Positions 1 to 10,514 of a stretch of 64,000 nt of DNA are shown one piece after another; the first letter of the stretch is position 1; every line of letters begins with the position of its first letter. The translations under genes and the position numbers were made by a program. The notes under the pieces are model-generated. The model saw only the letters and a list, made by a program, of their open reading frames with translations. It did no database searches and was not told the origin of the DNA. Source of the stretch: Palaemon carinicauda (lineage: Eukaryota > Arthropoda > Malacostraca > Decapoda > Palaemonidae); assembly GCF_036898095.1 (NCBI RefSeq), contig NC_090746.1, positions 54,338,060-54,402,059 of the forward strand, written 5' to 3'.

Positions 1-500
1 TGTCCAAAATTGAGAGGTGAAAGTGGTACCCCTGTCAGAAGTAATATGCTTAGGGATACCAAATCTCCCTATCCATCCTGAGAGTAAGGCAGATGTACAG
101 GTGGCGAACGTTGCAGTTTCCATGGGAATGGCTTCAGTCCAGCGAGTGGAGCGGTCAATGACGGTAAACACGTAACAATATCCTTGAGATGTGGGTAGGG
201 GACCTACATAATCATTGTGAATGTGGGAAAAGTGCTCCTGAGGTTGAGGAAAGATGCCCATTCCTGAATCTGTGTGTCAATGTACTTTTGAGGTTTGGCA
301 TGAAGTACAGGCGCAGACCTAATCTTTAGCATCCTTAATAATGCCATGCCAAAGAAACTTTGTCTTCAGTAACTGTGCAGTAGAATGGTGCGAGGGATGT
401 GAAAGGCCATGAATGAAATTAAACACCTGTCGGCGCATGGGATCAGGTATCCACGGTCTAGGTCTACAAGTACTGACGTCACAGAGGAGTCGTCGAGAGG
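1..500 (-). pseudogene. integrase remnant, G1 copy I (cut by window edge)
   Basis: The zinc-binding N-terminal domain is seen at about 320-450 with the HxxxH part in FIHGLSHPSHHSTAQLL and the CxxC part CTSC after an in-frame stop near 319. The catalytic core follows with GPLPTSQG and, at bases 1-60, GIPKHITSDRGTTFTSQ, which includes the second catalytic Asp. The core is interrupted by base 1. The same protein is better preserved in copy III (42655-43297). Confidence 0.85.
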
Positions 501-589
501 GACATCCTCCCAATGGAGGAATGTGCAGGATGTCCAACATGCATAGTACTCTGTAGCTTTTTGTTGGGCTTCTGCCAAGGGGTTGTAAT

Positions 590-1184
590 CCAATCCCAGG
601 TGAATGGCGGTCAAATGTGATTCTTGACAGGGCATTGGCAACGGGATTCATTTTCCCATGGACGTGTTGAAGTGTACAATTGTATTCAGCCACGGTGGAG
701 AGATATCGGCGTTGATGGACGGACCAGGCGTCGAACTGCTGAGTGAAGGCGTGCACCAGAAGCATGTGGGCCATGCAAATGACGAAGGGCATACCTTCCA
801 AGAAGTGGCGAAAGTGACAGACACCCAAGTGCACCGCCAGCAATTCATGGTTAAAGGTAGAGTAGCTGGATTCTGCCTTGGACAGTTTTCTACTGAAGAA
901 GACCAATGGGTGGGGTGAGCCTTTGACAACCGCTCGAGTACTGTCGCAATGGCGACGTCGCTGGCATTGGTGGAGGGGAGAGGTGCATGTGGCGTGGGAA
1001 CAGTGAGAGAAGCAGAAGATGGTAGAGCATTCTTTACATTGCAGAAGGACACTTCTTGAAGGGGACCCCACTTCAGGTCTTTTGGCTTGCCCTTGAGGGA
1101 GGCGTAGAGGGGGGCAAGAGTGGTGGCGAGGGCAGGCAGGAAAGTTTGATAATAGTTGATCATGTCCAAGAATTTTTCTAGTGC
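590..1184 (-). pseudogene. RNase H remnant, G1 copy I
   Basis: Two overlapping frames carry the pieces. The frame 648-1169 has PSTNASDVAIATVLE, the first catalytic Asp region. The frame 319-1071 has PLVFFSRKLSKAESSYSTF and NHELLAVHLGVCHFRHFLEG, then HVHGKMNPVANALSRI, which is the usual 'N.VADALSR' box that ends gypsy RNase H. The domain is recognisable from end to end but needs a frame change near 900-950. Confidence 0.8.
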
Positions 1185-1890
1185 TTTGATGATCTAGGGC
1201 GTAGAGAAGTCCTGAACGGCTGCTTCCTTCTCAGGGAGGGGGTCGACTCCTTAAGGAGTGATGCGGTGCTCTAAGAATAATACATCGTTGGCCCCAAAGG
1301 TACACTTGTTGTACCGGACTGCAAGGCTGTTCTGTTATAGGCAGTTGAGCACGATGCGTAGATGATGGAGGTGTTCCTCTTCGCAGGAAGAGAACACAAG
1401 TATGTCATCCACCTAACATATACAGAAGGGGAGGTCCCCTAAGAGGTCGTCCATGAGACGTTGAAAAGTGGCCCCAGCATTACGAAGGCCAAAACAGGAA
1501 TAATTGAAGGTGCATGTACCCAAGGAAGAGGTGATGGTGGTCTTGGGAATGTCTTCTGGGTTCATGAGCACCTGATAATATCCCTTAAGGAGGTTGAGTG
1601 TGGCGGAAACCTTTGCTTTCTGCAATTAGGAGGTCATGTCGGCGATGTTTGGGAGGGGGTAGTGATTCAGTTCTGTCTACATGTTCAAGCACCTGCCATC
1701 CCCATACGGATGCCGAAAGCCATCTTTTTTCAGAACGATGTGTAAGGGTGACGACCATGGGCTTGAGGCCTCTTGGCAAAGGCCTATTTCTACCTTTTTG
1801 GTGAATGTTTGTTTAGCGGCTGCCAAACGATTAGGTGCCAAACGCCTGAATCTGGCGAATACTGGGAGCCCTGTCGTCATGATATGGGGA
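1185..1890 (-). pseudogene. reverse transcriptase remnant, G1 copy I
   Basis: The N-terminal part (1677-1880) has ARFRRLAPNRLAAAKQTF and SPWSSPLHIVLKKDG, the start of the Ty3/gypsy RT fingers. The palm follows at 1413-1625 with LLKGYYQVLM and FGLRNAGATFQRLMDDLL. The catalytic box that should be YVDD reads stop-VDD: a TAG replaces the Tyr codon at about 1414-1416. The thumb and connection continue to about 1190 (MINYYQTFLPALATTLAPLY). The stop and several frame changes make it non-functional. Confidence 0.85.
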
Positions 1891-2059
1891 TAAATCTGTG
1901 TTTGGCGGGAACCATGGTTGTTTGACGAAGTTTTGGATGGAAAACATCTGGGTATGACGTGAGGAGGTGGGCATAGCCATCCGTGGGTACACTGATGTGG
2001 AAAGCGAGGCTGGAAGTGCTGTTTGGAGAGACGTCGAGGAGTATGAATCCATGTTAACT

Positions 2060-2478
2060 AATCGTCGGTAAGTTACATCGACCAGGAAGTGAAAATTTGA
2101 GAGGAAATCCGCACCGAGGTTTGGCAATGTGACGTCAGCTACGAGAAATTTACAAATATATTTGGCGCTTCCAAATGTTAATGTGAGGGTTTCATAACCA
2201 TGGGTAGGTATTGCAGATCCGTTGGCAGCTATCAGGCGGACATCGGCAGTCTTAGACAGACTACGTCATGTCCTGGAGAGTGGCATTGGCAGAAGAGAAC
2301 AGCAAGCACTCGTGTCTACCAAAATGCACACACTCGTGCCTGCATCATGTAAAAGGAAAACATTAGTGATAGGGAAGGCCACCACCGCAAGCAATGGCCT
2401 ACTCAGACGATTTTGGGCCCCTGCCAACCATTCCCACATTTCTTCATAGCGACGCTGAATTTGGAGTGGTAGTAGCAT
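2060..2478 (-). pseudogene. retroviral-type aspartic protease remnant, G1 copy I
   Basis: The open segment 2266-2478 contains VFLLHDAGTSVCILVDTSACCSLLP split by its active-site-like DTSA; retropepsins normally have DTGA or DSGA here. The following segment (2127 downward) has the terminal PNLGADFLSNF motif typical of the end of a Ty3/gypsy protease. The two lie in different frames, so the gene is broken. The position between gag and RT agrees with the family order. Copy II has the equivalent at 11406-11768. Confidence 0.75.
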
Positions 2479-2585
2479 AACTATTGCTGATGGGTATCAG
2501 TAAGTAGCTGGAGAAGTCGTTGTTTGGAGCATAATCGAGGGGTGGCATATGTGGGTGGTGGGTGGGTTTGTCGCTGCTCTGGCAC

Positions 2586-3239
2586 TTAGTTGTCCACTTC
2601 GTCAGGAGTGGAGGGGTTAATGGAGGTCTGGAAGGTGGTGAAGTGGCTGTCCATGAGGGCATCGACTTTGGTCATCAGGTCCTTCATTGGCAAAATATCA
2701 ACATCAGGGATAGCAGCACGTACAAGTTTGGGTAGACTCCGTACCCAAAGGGCATGGAGTAGATTCACTTCACGAGGAGAGCCGTCTGCGGTAGGTTGCA
2801 GGCAATCGATACTGGTCATTTCCTTGAGAGCGAGCGAAGCCTTTTGGTCTCCCAATGATTGTTGAGAGAGCTGGAAAAGTTTTGCTATGTGGGCAGCCAG
2901 TGATGGTGAGTACTGCTCCAGGAGGTAGAATTTGTGGGCGTCGTAAGTTATTGGGGTTTTCCCCTGCTCGCACAGCCAATCTGAGATTTCTGGGAATGTG
3001 CCCCCGGGGATCGCCGCAAAAACTTAATCTGCTTTGTTTCTTGAGTAAGTCACACTCTTGATGTGAAACTGAACTTCATCACGCTGAAACCAGGCAAAGG
3101 CTTCTCCGCTTGTGAAAGGCAGTAGTTTCATTGAGGCGGTGTGTGTCGAAGAGGCAGGTTCAGTGGGCACATCTTCAAACAGTAGGGCCCAGCGGTGAAG
3201 AGGCAAGCGGAACGGAACGGACACTCTTCTGGTCACCAA
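2586..3239 (-). pseudogene. gag pseudogene, G1 copy I
   Basis: This is the capsid polyprotein of the G1 gypsy element, spread over at least three reading frames. The frames are 3024-3239 (contains SGEAFAWFQRDEVQFHIK), 2770-2979 and 2586-2855 (contains GDQKASLALKEMTSID, then LPKLVRAAIPDVDILPMKD and a C-terminal NPSTPDE). Copies II and III have the same landmarks in the same order, which confirms the identity. No CCHC zinc knuckle is visible in any copy. The frame changes mean no full Gag can be made. Confidence 0.8.
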
Positions 3240-3240
3240 A

Positions 3241-3578
3241 TGTATGAGGTGCCATTTAGGTGGTAACTGAAAGACGAGGAGAATGCAACTAACTTTATTT
3301 CAACAGACAGGGAGCTTTTATTACAACAGCTTTAGTGGAAGGTCACAAATATTTAAAATGATCAATTCAAGAATAGACAGGCTTAAACTGGTTCTGTTAA
3401 CAGGGAGGTGTAGAATGAGATAACAATAAAAAGAAAATACCGTTACAATATATGAGTGTGTGTGAAACATGTGCGGTACAGGAGGTTGGGACATATCACT
3501 TTGTCATTTGTTGAGTTGTGTAGTATGACCTGTTGCTCCAAATTCAGCACATGAGCTAGCTGGTACAGTCTCCTAACA
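3241..3578 (-). repeat. 5' LTR of G1 copy I
   Basis: On the minus strand this begins TGTTAGG and ends CTCATACA, directly before the PBS-like TTGGTGACC. The TG...CA termini and the adjacent PBS fix the inner edge at 3241. The outer edge (3578) is inferred only from a TG start and could be shifted. It shares the stretch TTAACAGAACC with the LTR remnant of copy II near 10355. Confidence 0.55.
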
Positions 3579-3626
3579 TGCAAGTTGATGTTAAAAGAAT
3601 AATGGCTGAGCTCCACAAAGCAGCAA

Positions 3627-3800
3627 TTTTAAACATAAAACTTACCCGCTGGTTATATAAGAATGGCTATGGTCCCTTGGACGCTCCGCAGAAATTCGAA
3701 ATCTAGTGAGAATCGCAGATATGCCAGGTGTACACTAGCGGCCTGGCAATAGATAGGCCAAACTATTCTAGTTACTTCAGAACCTTCCCTGTGCTCTTGC
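3627..3800 (+). repeat. left inverted terminal repeat of DIRS element C
   Basis: The sequence beginning AAACATAAAACTTACCCGC and continuing through TTGGACGCTCCGCAGAAATT is found in reverse complement at 8950-9168 with several mismatches and small indels by eye. Matching fades near 3800. Confidence 0.8.
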
Positions 3801-4651
3801 GAGCAAGAAGTGTTGGAATTCACTCGTGATTAACCTGGATTTTAGAAGCATTTTGGTGATGTATACCTAATTTTCGGGTTCTGGCATTCGCTTATATGTT
3901 TATTTGATCTGTGATCACGTGTCTATAACTTAAAAGGTAGGATTAGAAGGTTTTTCAACATATTTTAAACCTCAAGAAAGCATAAGGGCGGGATGTAAAC
4001 ATCTCGTCCATTGATGACGTCACAGCCTTATGACGTAGGCTAAAAGTCTGGCTTGCTTTTTTACAAAGAATGATAAGTGTATTCTTTCTTTTGAAGTATT
4101 AAGTTTTAAATTAAATTAAAGGATCTTGTTATTTTTAAAATTTTATCCTTTTAATAGGTTTTCTTTAGATAATCTTCGATCTGTTTTCAAAGATTAACTA
4201 GCGTTCAGTTTATTTTTATTACGCAGTTGTCAGTATCATTACGATATTACGATATCTCTTTGTAGCGATTTTTATGAATAGTACATTCTTCTTACAACTC
4301 TAGTTTTTAAGTTGTACTATATAAAAGGAACATGTTATTTTGCAATTAATTGGTCCTTTCGGTATTTTTCTTTAGTCAGTGATTAAAGGAAGTTACAGTT
4401 CAGTTAATGTTTATACGACGCAGTATTCTTTACAATCGATATAGCGGATGATTCTGTGTATCGTTGTTTACTTGGTGGTTTTTGGAATACTAAAATTGTT
4501 CATATATTAGTTGTAGATGTTCCAATGGGTACGGGTGATAATTCGCCTTTTATTGGAACCACTTAATTTAAGGGTTTATTTTAATTTATAGATATTCTTT
4601 TCTTATATCTATTAAGGTAATATTTTATATTTAATATTTTGTTGCATTTAT

Positions 4652-5240
4652 ATGGGATTCAGTGACTTTTGCATTCCCATTCAAACCAGTGACAGAATTG
4701 TAAGTCTCTCTCTACGGGATTCATTTCGTTTGAGAGAGCGTATACTTTGGTTTTCAATAATTGTGAAAATATCTTTTTATCAAAGAGTAAAATGTAAATT
4801 TTTCAGTGCTAAATTAGGCAGTGAATTTTATTCAGTGGAGGGTGCTTCTATTCTGACCTGTCGTTATCCTAGCCTTAGACCTCTGTCAAGCTCCCGGACC
4901 CAGGGGAGAAGTTAAGTCGAACGGCGAAAGGAATCGAGAGGGTAGCCGGGCGTTACAATCTTTTAAGACCTGAACAGAAGTCCTCTCGAGCGTTTTCTGT
5001 CGATCCCCAGAACGCTCACCCTCGCACGAAACTGAAAACAAAATTAGATTCATTCTGCGCGTGTTACGTTTCATGTGTCGCGGACGTAGTGCCACCAGGT
5101 CCACCAGATGGGTGTCGTCTGCCGACAGTGGGAAGCGCTATGGGATCGACGAAGATAATGCTGCATACGTTTCGCCTAAGGTTGATCCTTGATCTTTGCT
5201 GTTAGACTTGATCTTTGCTGTTAGACATTAACAGCAACTA
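4652..5240 (+). other. decayed leader/gag-like region of DIRS element C
   Basis: A short open segment runs at 4652-4915, and a GC-richer stretch follows to about 5200 with long open reading in more than one frame. No conserved domain is recognised. A 20-bp tandem duplication (CTTGATCTTTGCTGTTAGA twice) lies at about 5187-5226. Its position inside the left half of a DIRS element suggests a gag remnant, but there is no direct support. Confidence 0.3.
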
Positions 5241-5540
5241 TCTTCGTTATGCAGTCTTATCAGTCTGCCGTTGGCAGTGCGGTTGGGTGTCACGTTTCCG
5301 GTTTTGATACAGTACCACTGGCTACATGCCTTTTCCGGTGATGACTCGTTGTCGCACTGGCGGCCTACCAGCCGCAATGTTCAATGGTGGGAGAAGGTGG
5401 ATGCATCGCTTCGATTACCTGCTCAACGCCAACCGACCGCTCATAGCGCCTAGTATAAGTATATTCAGGAGCGCCGACGTTTGCCAGGCAGCAGAGCATG
5501 CTACCAAGCGACATGACAGACAGCAGAGCCGAGCGAAGCG

Positions 5541-5738
5541 TCAGTGGAACGGTGCGAGCGTCAATGGAGCGGAACGTCAACGGAGCGGTGCGAGCGTCAA
5601 TGGAGCGGAACGTCAACGGAGCGGTGCGAGCGTCAATGGAGCGGAACGTCAACGGAGCGGTGCGAGCGTCAATGGAGCGGAACGTCAACGGAGCGGTGCG
5701 AGCGTCAATGGAGCGGAACGTCAACGGAGCGGAGCGTC
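5541..5738. repeat. 36-bp minisatellite, about five units
   Basis: The unit GGAGCGGTGCGAGCGTCAAT plus GGAGCGGAACGTCAAC (36 bp) is repeated in tandem almost without change. The unit is itself two related 20- and 16-bp halves, both starting GGAGCGG. Because 36 is a multiple of three and the unit has no stop, it stays open in several frames on both strands. This creates apparent proteins of 101-204 residues that I do not regard as genes. It is GC-rich compared with its surroundings. Confidence 0.9.
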
Positions 5739-5818
5739 AGTGTCAGTGTGGACGCTTCAGCGTCTGTGTGGACACTTCCACGTCAGTGTGGACGCTTCAG
5801 CGTCAGTGTGGACACTTC
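5739..5818. repeat. 20-bp tandem repeat, about four units
   Basis: Units of the form GACGCTTCAGCGTCAGTGTG alternate with GACACTTCCACGTCAGTGTG directly after the minisatellite. They share the GCGTCA core with it, so both arrays may come from one ancestral unit. Confidence 0.8.
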
Positions 5819-5837
5819 GCTACTCTATTTATTTTAT

Positions 5838-5945
5838 TTTTATTACTAGCCAGGATACAACCCTAGTCGAGAAAGCAAGATGCTTTAACCCAAAGGGCTC
5901 CTATAGGGAAAGATGGCTCAGTGAGGAAATAAGAAAATAAATAAA
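5838..5945 (-). repeat. fragment of decapod-type dispersed repeat (3' tail)
   Basis: In reverse complement this matches the tail of the repeats at 41430-41546 and 59427-59530: the phrase GGGCTCCTATAGGGAAAGAT corresponds to GGGCTCCAACAGGGAAAAT there. Only the last ~100 bp are present. It lies inside element C, so it inserted into it or was carried along. Confidence 0.7.
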
Positions 5946-7429
5946 TTAACATTAAATCATTCTCAGAAAAGTAAAGAACCTTACTGTAGAGGTTGATGCA
6001 GCGCTTGCAGCTGCAACAGCAGGAAGTGCATTAAGGCCTTTATGAGAATAGAGCGTAAGAGTATATCTCCCACCACAGGCAGATCTTTTATGATTTAATG
6101 TATTATGGTTTAAAACGCTCTTGTTCAGTGGCTCATAAACATAGCACAGTGCACTGGAGGAGGTGTTTGTTCGTGTTCGTCTTACTGCTAGCCCGACACC
6201 TCTTCCTTACTTCCCAACCCCTGGGAGAAGGAAGGTCGATAGGCTAAGGTACATCGCGGACCTTGTGCGCTAAACGTATGTTCCACGGAGCGATCCTGTC
6301 AATACAGTCCAAGACGTTCCCTCTCCGCTTTGGAATGATGAAGTAAAGCTCTTTTCATCGCCTACGATTGTCGAACTATGACGTCACAACCATGTGACAT
6401 AGTCTCTTGAGAAGAGCGAAGTTTGAATTTCTTGAAGCGATCGGTTCGTCATTGCTATGGTATCACGGATCTTGTGACTTTTTTCTGCTTAATAGGACGC
6501 AGTTCCCTGACGGGGATGTCGTTCTGCGTTTTCTCTGTCTACTAGACTAGGAAGTTACTCGTCATGTACGCATGCGAACAGGACTTACCCTTGCAGCAGG
6601 GGTGTCGCGATGCTTAAACTGGAAGCAATCGAGCGTGTTTTCTTCCACGAGAAAAGCGGAAGTCAGACAAGTTGCATAAAATCCTAGCTCTTCCTCTGGA
6701 ATCTTATGCACTTTTAGGGAAGAAAGAGTTTGTCCTCGTCGAAGGACACAAAACCTAGACTTGGTAGTCACCAACAATACGTCCAAGACCTTTCAGGAGT
6801 CGTATGTTTTCTAATAACTTATCCTGCAGTAACTGATGTTCACCGGAGGTTTTCTTTTCAAAAGAAGGCGACGTGTCAGCACCAAAATTTTGTAAGACAC
6901 ATAGTTCTTCGAAAGAAAAGGTGTTCAGTTTGCTTCTGTTCATGCTTCCTCTCCTTCCCCAGTTTGGGGGAATGTCTAGTACTTTCCTCTGGGGTCTAGC
7001 GACTACTGTTGACGGTATCTCGCAGCATTTGGATACATTCAGGTCGCTGTGGAAATGTCATAAGGACTTTCCCAGGTCGCTCACGGGACTCGGTTGATGA
7101 TCTCTCACAGCCATCGCTCACGCTTGAGTTGGCGCACACGCTGCCCCGCGAGTGTAGGTTTGGTCTGAGCTAAAAGAGGTCAATTTCATCTCTTTTTAGT
7201 GTTTACGATTCTCGGGGGGAAAAAATTTCTCCTAAAAGAGTCTAGATCTTGACTCTCTCTCACGACATGTTGAGCATATGCAGCATGCTGGAACCATACT
7301 GGACTCATGCTGGGACCATGCTGAGTGCATGCTGGAAGCATGTCATCAGTCTGTTTCCCAGTGTCAGGATCACGAACACTTTATTTTAAACCATAAAGCT
7401 TTAGGTCTAGCTGCTTCCATTATTTCGGA
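5946..7429. other. non-coding interior of DIRS element C
   Basis: No domain is recognised. Short open segments (for example 6730-6999) look like chance. At about 7265-7345 a degenerate repeat of CATGCTGGAACCAT / CATGCTGGGACCAT type occurs four to five times. The RT and RNase H expected in this part of a DIRS element are missing. Confidence 0.4.
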
Positions 7430-8425
7430 AAACCCCTAAGATCTACAGGGTTGTTCGAAGGAGGCAGCTGAGGCTATCGCTTGTACAAAGGACCTTTACC
7501 TCAAGGTTTTGCAGCCCAAATAAGAGGTTTTATGGAGTGGTGTAGAGCTAAAGCAGTCTCTTCATTTAGTAACTCTAGAATACAAGTGGCCTATTTCTTC
7601 TTAGACCTTAGAAGAAAACACATTTTTACCTCCTCGACCATCAAGGGGTACAGGAGTATACGGGCAGCTGTCTTCAGACGCGGGAGATTGGATCTATCAA
7701 ATAAAGACCTTAAAGATCTTCTCATATCATTTGAGATGACTTAGAAGCGTTAGCAAGATTCGCCAGCCTGGAATTTAGAGGTTGTTTCTGGAATTCCGCG
7801 GTAATGACAGATTCTAGCCTTTACACTTGGTTTCTTTTTTTAAGGTCTAACTTTGGAGACTTTTCTGAGTAAGTCTGGCAATAGTTGAGATTCAGTGAAG
7901 TTCACTCTTTTAGCAAGAACATGGACTTCAGAATGGATAAGCCATAGGCGCCTTGCAACCTGGATTCTTGGTCATTAACAAACGTCCTTCTCATCCATGG
8001 CCTAAATCTTTCGAGATCACTATCCTCTCGGATATGGTTTGTGAAGGGTTGAGGAGAGTTTTTTGTCCGGTTAAAACGATGAAGTTTTATCTGGACAGGA
8101 CTAAAGGAGTTAAGAGACTATTCAAGGCTCTTGGGTGCACGGTCAAAAAGCCTGCGCTATCTATGTCCTAAACACTCTATCATCTCGTATAGACTTTAAT
8201 TACAAAGGCTCTTTCACACTGTGGTGTGACAGATCTTAAGCTGTCGAAAGAGTAAAGACTCATGAAGTTAGAGCTGTGGGAGATTCTGTAACTTTTAAGC
8301 AAACTGTTCTCTGCAAATCATCGTGCATACAGCCTGTTGAAGGGGTAATCCTGTATTCGCCTTGCATTACTTATACTGTTTCCAGTCTCTTTATGAGGAC
8401 GGTTACGTTTTGGGATCATTCGTAA
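7430..8425 (+). pseudogene. DIRS-type tyrosine recombinase remnant, element C
   Basis: The enzyme would integrate the circular DIRS DNA. The N-terminal part at 7440-7744 contains GCSKEAAEAIACTKDLYL and then STIKGYRSIRAAVFRRGRLDLSN, matching KGYRSMLASVFRHRGLDLSN of element D. The C-terminal catalytic part at 8041-8275 contains RVFCPVKTMKFYLDRTK and KTHEVRAVGDSVTFK, the His-x-x-Arg box. At least three frame changes and several stops separate these pieces. The end near 8425 reads RTVTFWDHS, as in element D. Confidence 0.8.
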
Positions 8426-8840
8426 CAACGAGTGCAGTAGTAGGTGAAATATCCACCACTATATTTCCCTAAATTCCTAGTACCCCTGTTCTTCTCTTGG
8501 AACTTTTATATGTTTTTATGATTGTACGTGAAGATTGGTCGGCAATCTTCCATAATCTTTGATTTAGTCAGGTGGTCATTTTGTTCCTAGAGAGCGCCCG
8601 GAACAAGGGTATTAGTTGAGGTCCTGTCATGTTATAGGTTATTGAACCTTTTGACAGCTCCTAGAGATCTTCAGCCCCCTGAGTGGACCGCTGGATCTCG
8701 TAAGGATAGCAGATAGAATGAGATAGAGAACCATTGAAGTCAGCTCCCTTATCAGGTACGAACCTCTTAAGTGGTTATATTCAACTCTTAAGTGAATTTC
8801 CAATCATGTTGCTGTCTGACCGCCACCAAGGGTGTCAATC

Positions 8841-8940
8841 AGCCATTCTTATATAACCAGCGGGTAAGTTTTATGTTTAAAAATGATATTTTCATAATAA
8901 AATAAATTTTTGAACATACTTACCCGCTGGTTATATAAGT
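8841..8940 (+). repeat. internal complementary region (ICR) of DIRS element C
   Basis: The first half (8841-8882) is the reverse complement of the outer edge of the left repeat (3627-3670). The second half (8883-8940) is the reverse complement of the outer edge of the right repeat (9105-9168). The two edges are thus joined back to back. In DIRS elements the ICR is thought to serve as template for completing the ends during circular DNA formation. Confidence 0.8.
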
Positions 8941-8949
8941 TATGATCCC

Positions 8950-9168
8950 GCCCTCCTCCCCTCTAGAGACCAAGTGGCACGGAAGGTCTGAAGTAATTGG
9001 AATAGTTTGGCCTATCTATCGCCAGGGCGCTAGTGTACACCTGGCATATCTGCGATTGCCACGAGATTTTCGAATTTCTGCGGAGCGTCCAAGGGACTAT
9101 AGCCATTCTTATATAACCAGCGGGTAAGTATGTTCAAAAATTTATTCTATTATGAAAATATAATTTTT
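8950..9168 (-). repeat. right inverted terminal repeat of DIRS element C
   Basis: This is the reverse-complement partner of 3627-3800. The outer end reads TTATATAACCAGCGGGTAAG and then an AT-rich tail that also occurs in the ICR. Immediately outside it the sequence becomes coding-like hAT transposase, which marks the element edge at about 9168. Confidence 0.8.
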
Positions 9169-9174
9169 CTGAAC

Positions 9175-9720
9175 CATTTGATGTGCCCTTGACTAACGCT
9201 TTGAAGAAGTTGGAGGAAACATTCTTTCATTCAGTGTTTGATGCTGCAATATTAGCCATTCGAGATTGATTTTCCAAGTTTGAAACTGTAGGAGAGAAGT
9301 TTGGAGTGTTGACGTGTTTCCAAAATCTCACATTCAAGAAGCTGACAGAACAGTGTGAGAACCTAAGTACTATACTACAGTTTCAGGGACATTTTGACTT
9401 GTATGGCAGAGAGCATGCACTGGAGCTGAAAAACTCTGCATGACTTTTCATCAAAGACCATGTCCTTGCTTAAGCTACACACTTTTATGCATGAAAGGGA
9501 GCTCGCTGAAATATATCCAAATATGTGGATTACTTTCAGAATTGATATCACTTCCAGTCACAGTTGCTGTAGCTGAGAGAAGCATTTCAATACTCAAACT
9601 CATCAAATCCTATCTGAGGTTAACAATGTCATAGGAGCATGTTAGCGGTCTGGCCATCATCAAAACAGATTGCACCAGAACTGAGCAAATGTCCTATTTG
9701 CATCAAGGAAGGTTAGAAGA
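9175..9720 (+). pseudogene. hAT-family transposase C-terminal relic (ZMYM1/TTF-like)
   Basis: Translated pieces include PDLKKLEETFFHSVFDA, CENLSTILQFQGHFDLYG and, at 9530-9634, ISLPVTVAVAERSISILKLI followed by KSYLRLTMS. The last is the hAT dimerisation signature (PVTVA.AERSFS.LKLIK.YLR). An in-frame TGA near 9440 and frame changes show it is dead. Its 5' part is missing at the edge of DIRS element C, which probably inserted here or brought about the truncation. Confidence 0.75.
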
Positions 9721-10336
<616 letters not shown>

Positions 10337-10340
10337 CTCT

Positions 10341-10505
10341 CCCTTTCACTGTTAACAGAACCTGATTAAGCCTGCCCTTACATGAAAAAGTATGTTTGAA
10401 CTTTTGTGACATTCTTGTCCAGAACTTCATGTGTATAAACTCGCTACCTGATGAAATAAAGTCACTTGTATTCACCTTGCCTCTCAGCTACAACCTATCA
10501 TCCGA
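10341..10505 (+). repeat. LTR/leader fragment of G1 copy II
   Basis: It contains TTAACAGAACCTGATTAAGC, which matches the minus strand of 3380-3410, and GATGAAATAAAGTCACTTGT, corresponding to the end of the copy I LTR. The outer part of the LTR is missing. Confidence 0.6.
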
Positions 10506-10514
10506 CTCGCACAG

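Larger units (their letters stand above)
1..3578 (-). mobile_element. Ty3/gypsy LTR retrotransposon, family G1 copy I (truncated by window start)
   Basis: Read on the minus strand the order is LTR (3578-3241), a PBS-like TTGGTGACC, gag, aspartic protease, reverse transcriptase, RNase H and integrase, which is the Ty3/gypsy (Metaviridae) order. The integrase runs off the window at base 1, so the 3' part and second LTR are not seen. Every domain carries stops or frameshifts, so the copy is dead. Copies II (10341-11860) and III (41676-43890) share its gag, and copy III also shares its integrase, so they belong to one family. The wording of the RT and integrase motifs resembles CsRn1/Kabuki-like lineages, but that sub-clade call is an impression and not a phylogeny. 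Confidence 0.9.
3627..9168 (+). mobile_element. DIRS-like tyrosine-recombinase retrotransposon, element C
   Basis: The element has inverted terminal repeats (3627-3800 and about 8950-9168), an internal complementary region just inside the right repeat (8841-8940) and a tyrosine-recombinase relic on the plus strand (7430-8425). This is the defining architecture of the DIRS order. Between 4600 and 7400 I see no reverse transcriptase or RNase H, so the copy has lost most of pol. A 36-bp minisatellite, a 20-bp repeat and a fragment of a dispersed repeat sit at 5541-5945. The leader at 4860-5200 resembles the gag-leader of element D only weakly. Confidence 0.8.

Noticed and set aside
5541..5738. 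Regular 36-bp periodicity considered as a CRISPR-like array
   Set aside because: The units are directly adjacent without unique spacers, and the DNA is eukaryotic.
5326..5940. Overlapping open frames of 101-204 residues on both strands with repeated Arg/Ser/Asn/Gly units
   Set aside because: They are produced by the 36-bp stop-free minisatellite, are open in several frames at once and have no recognisable domain.
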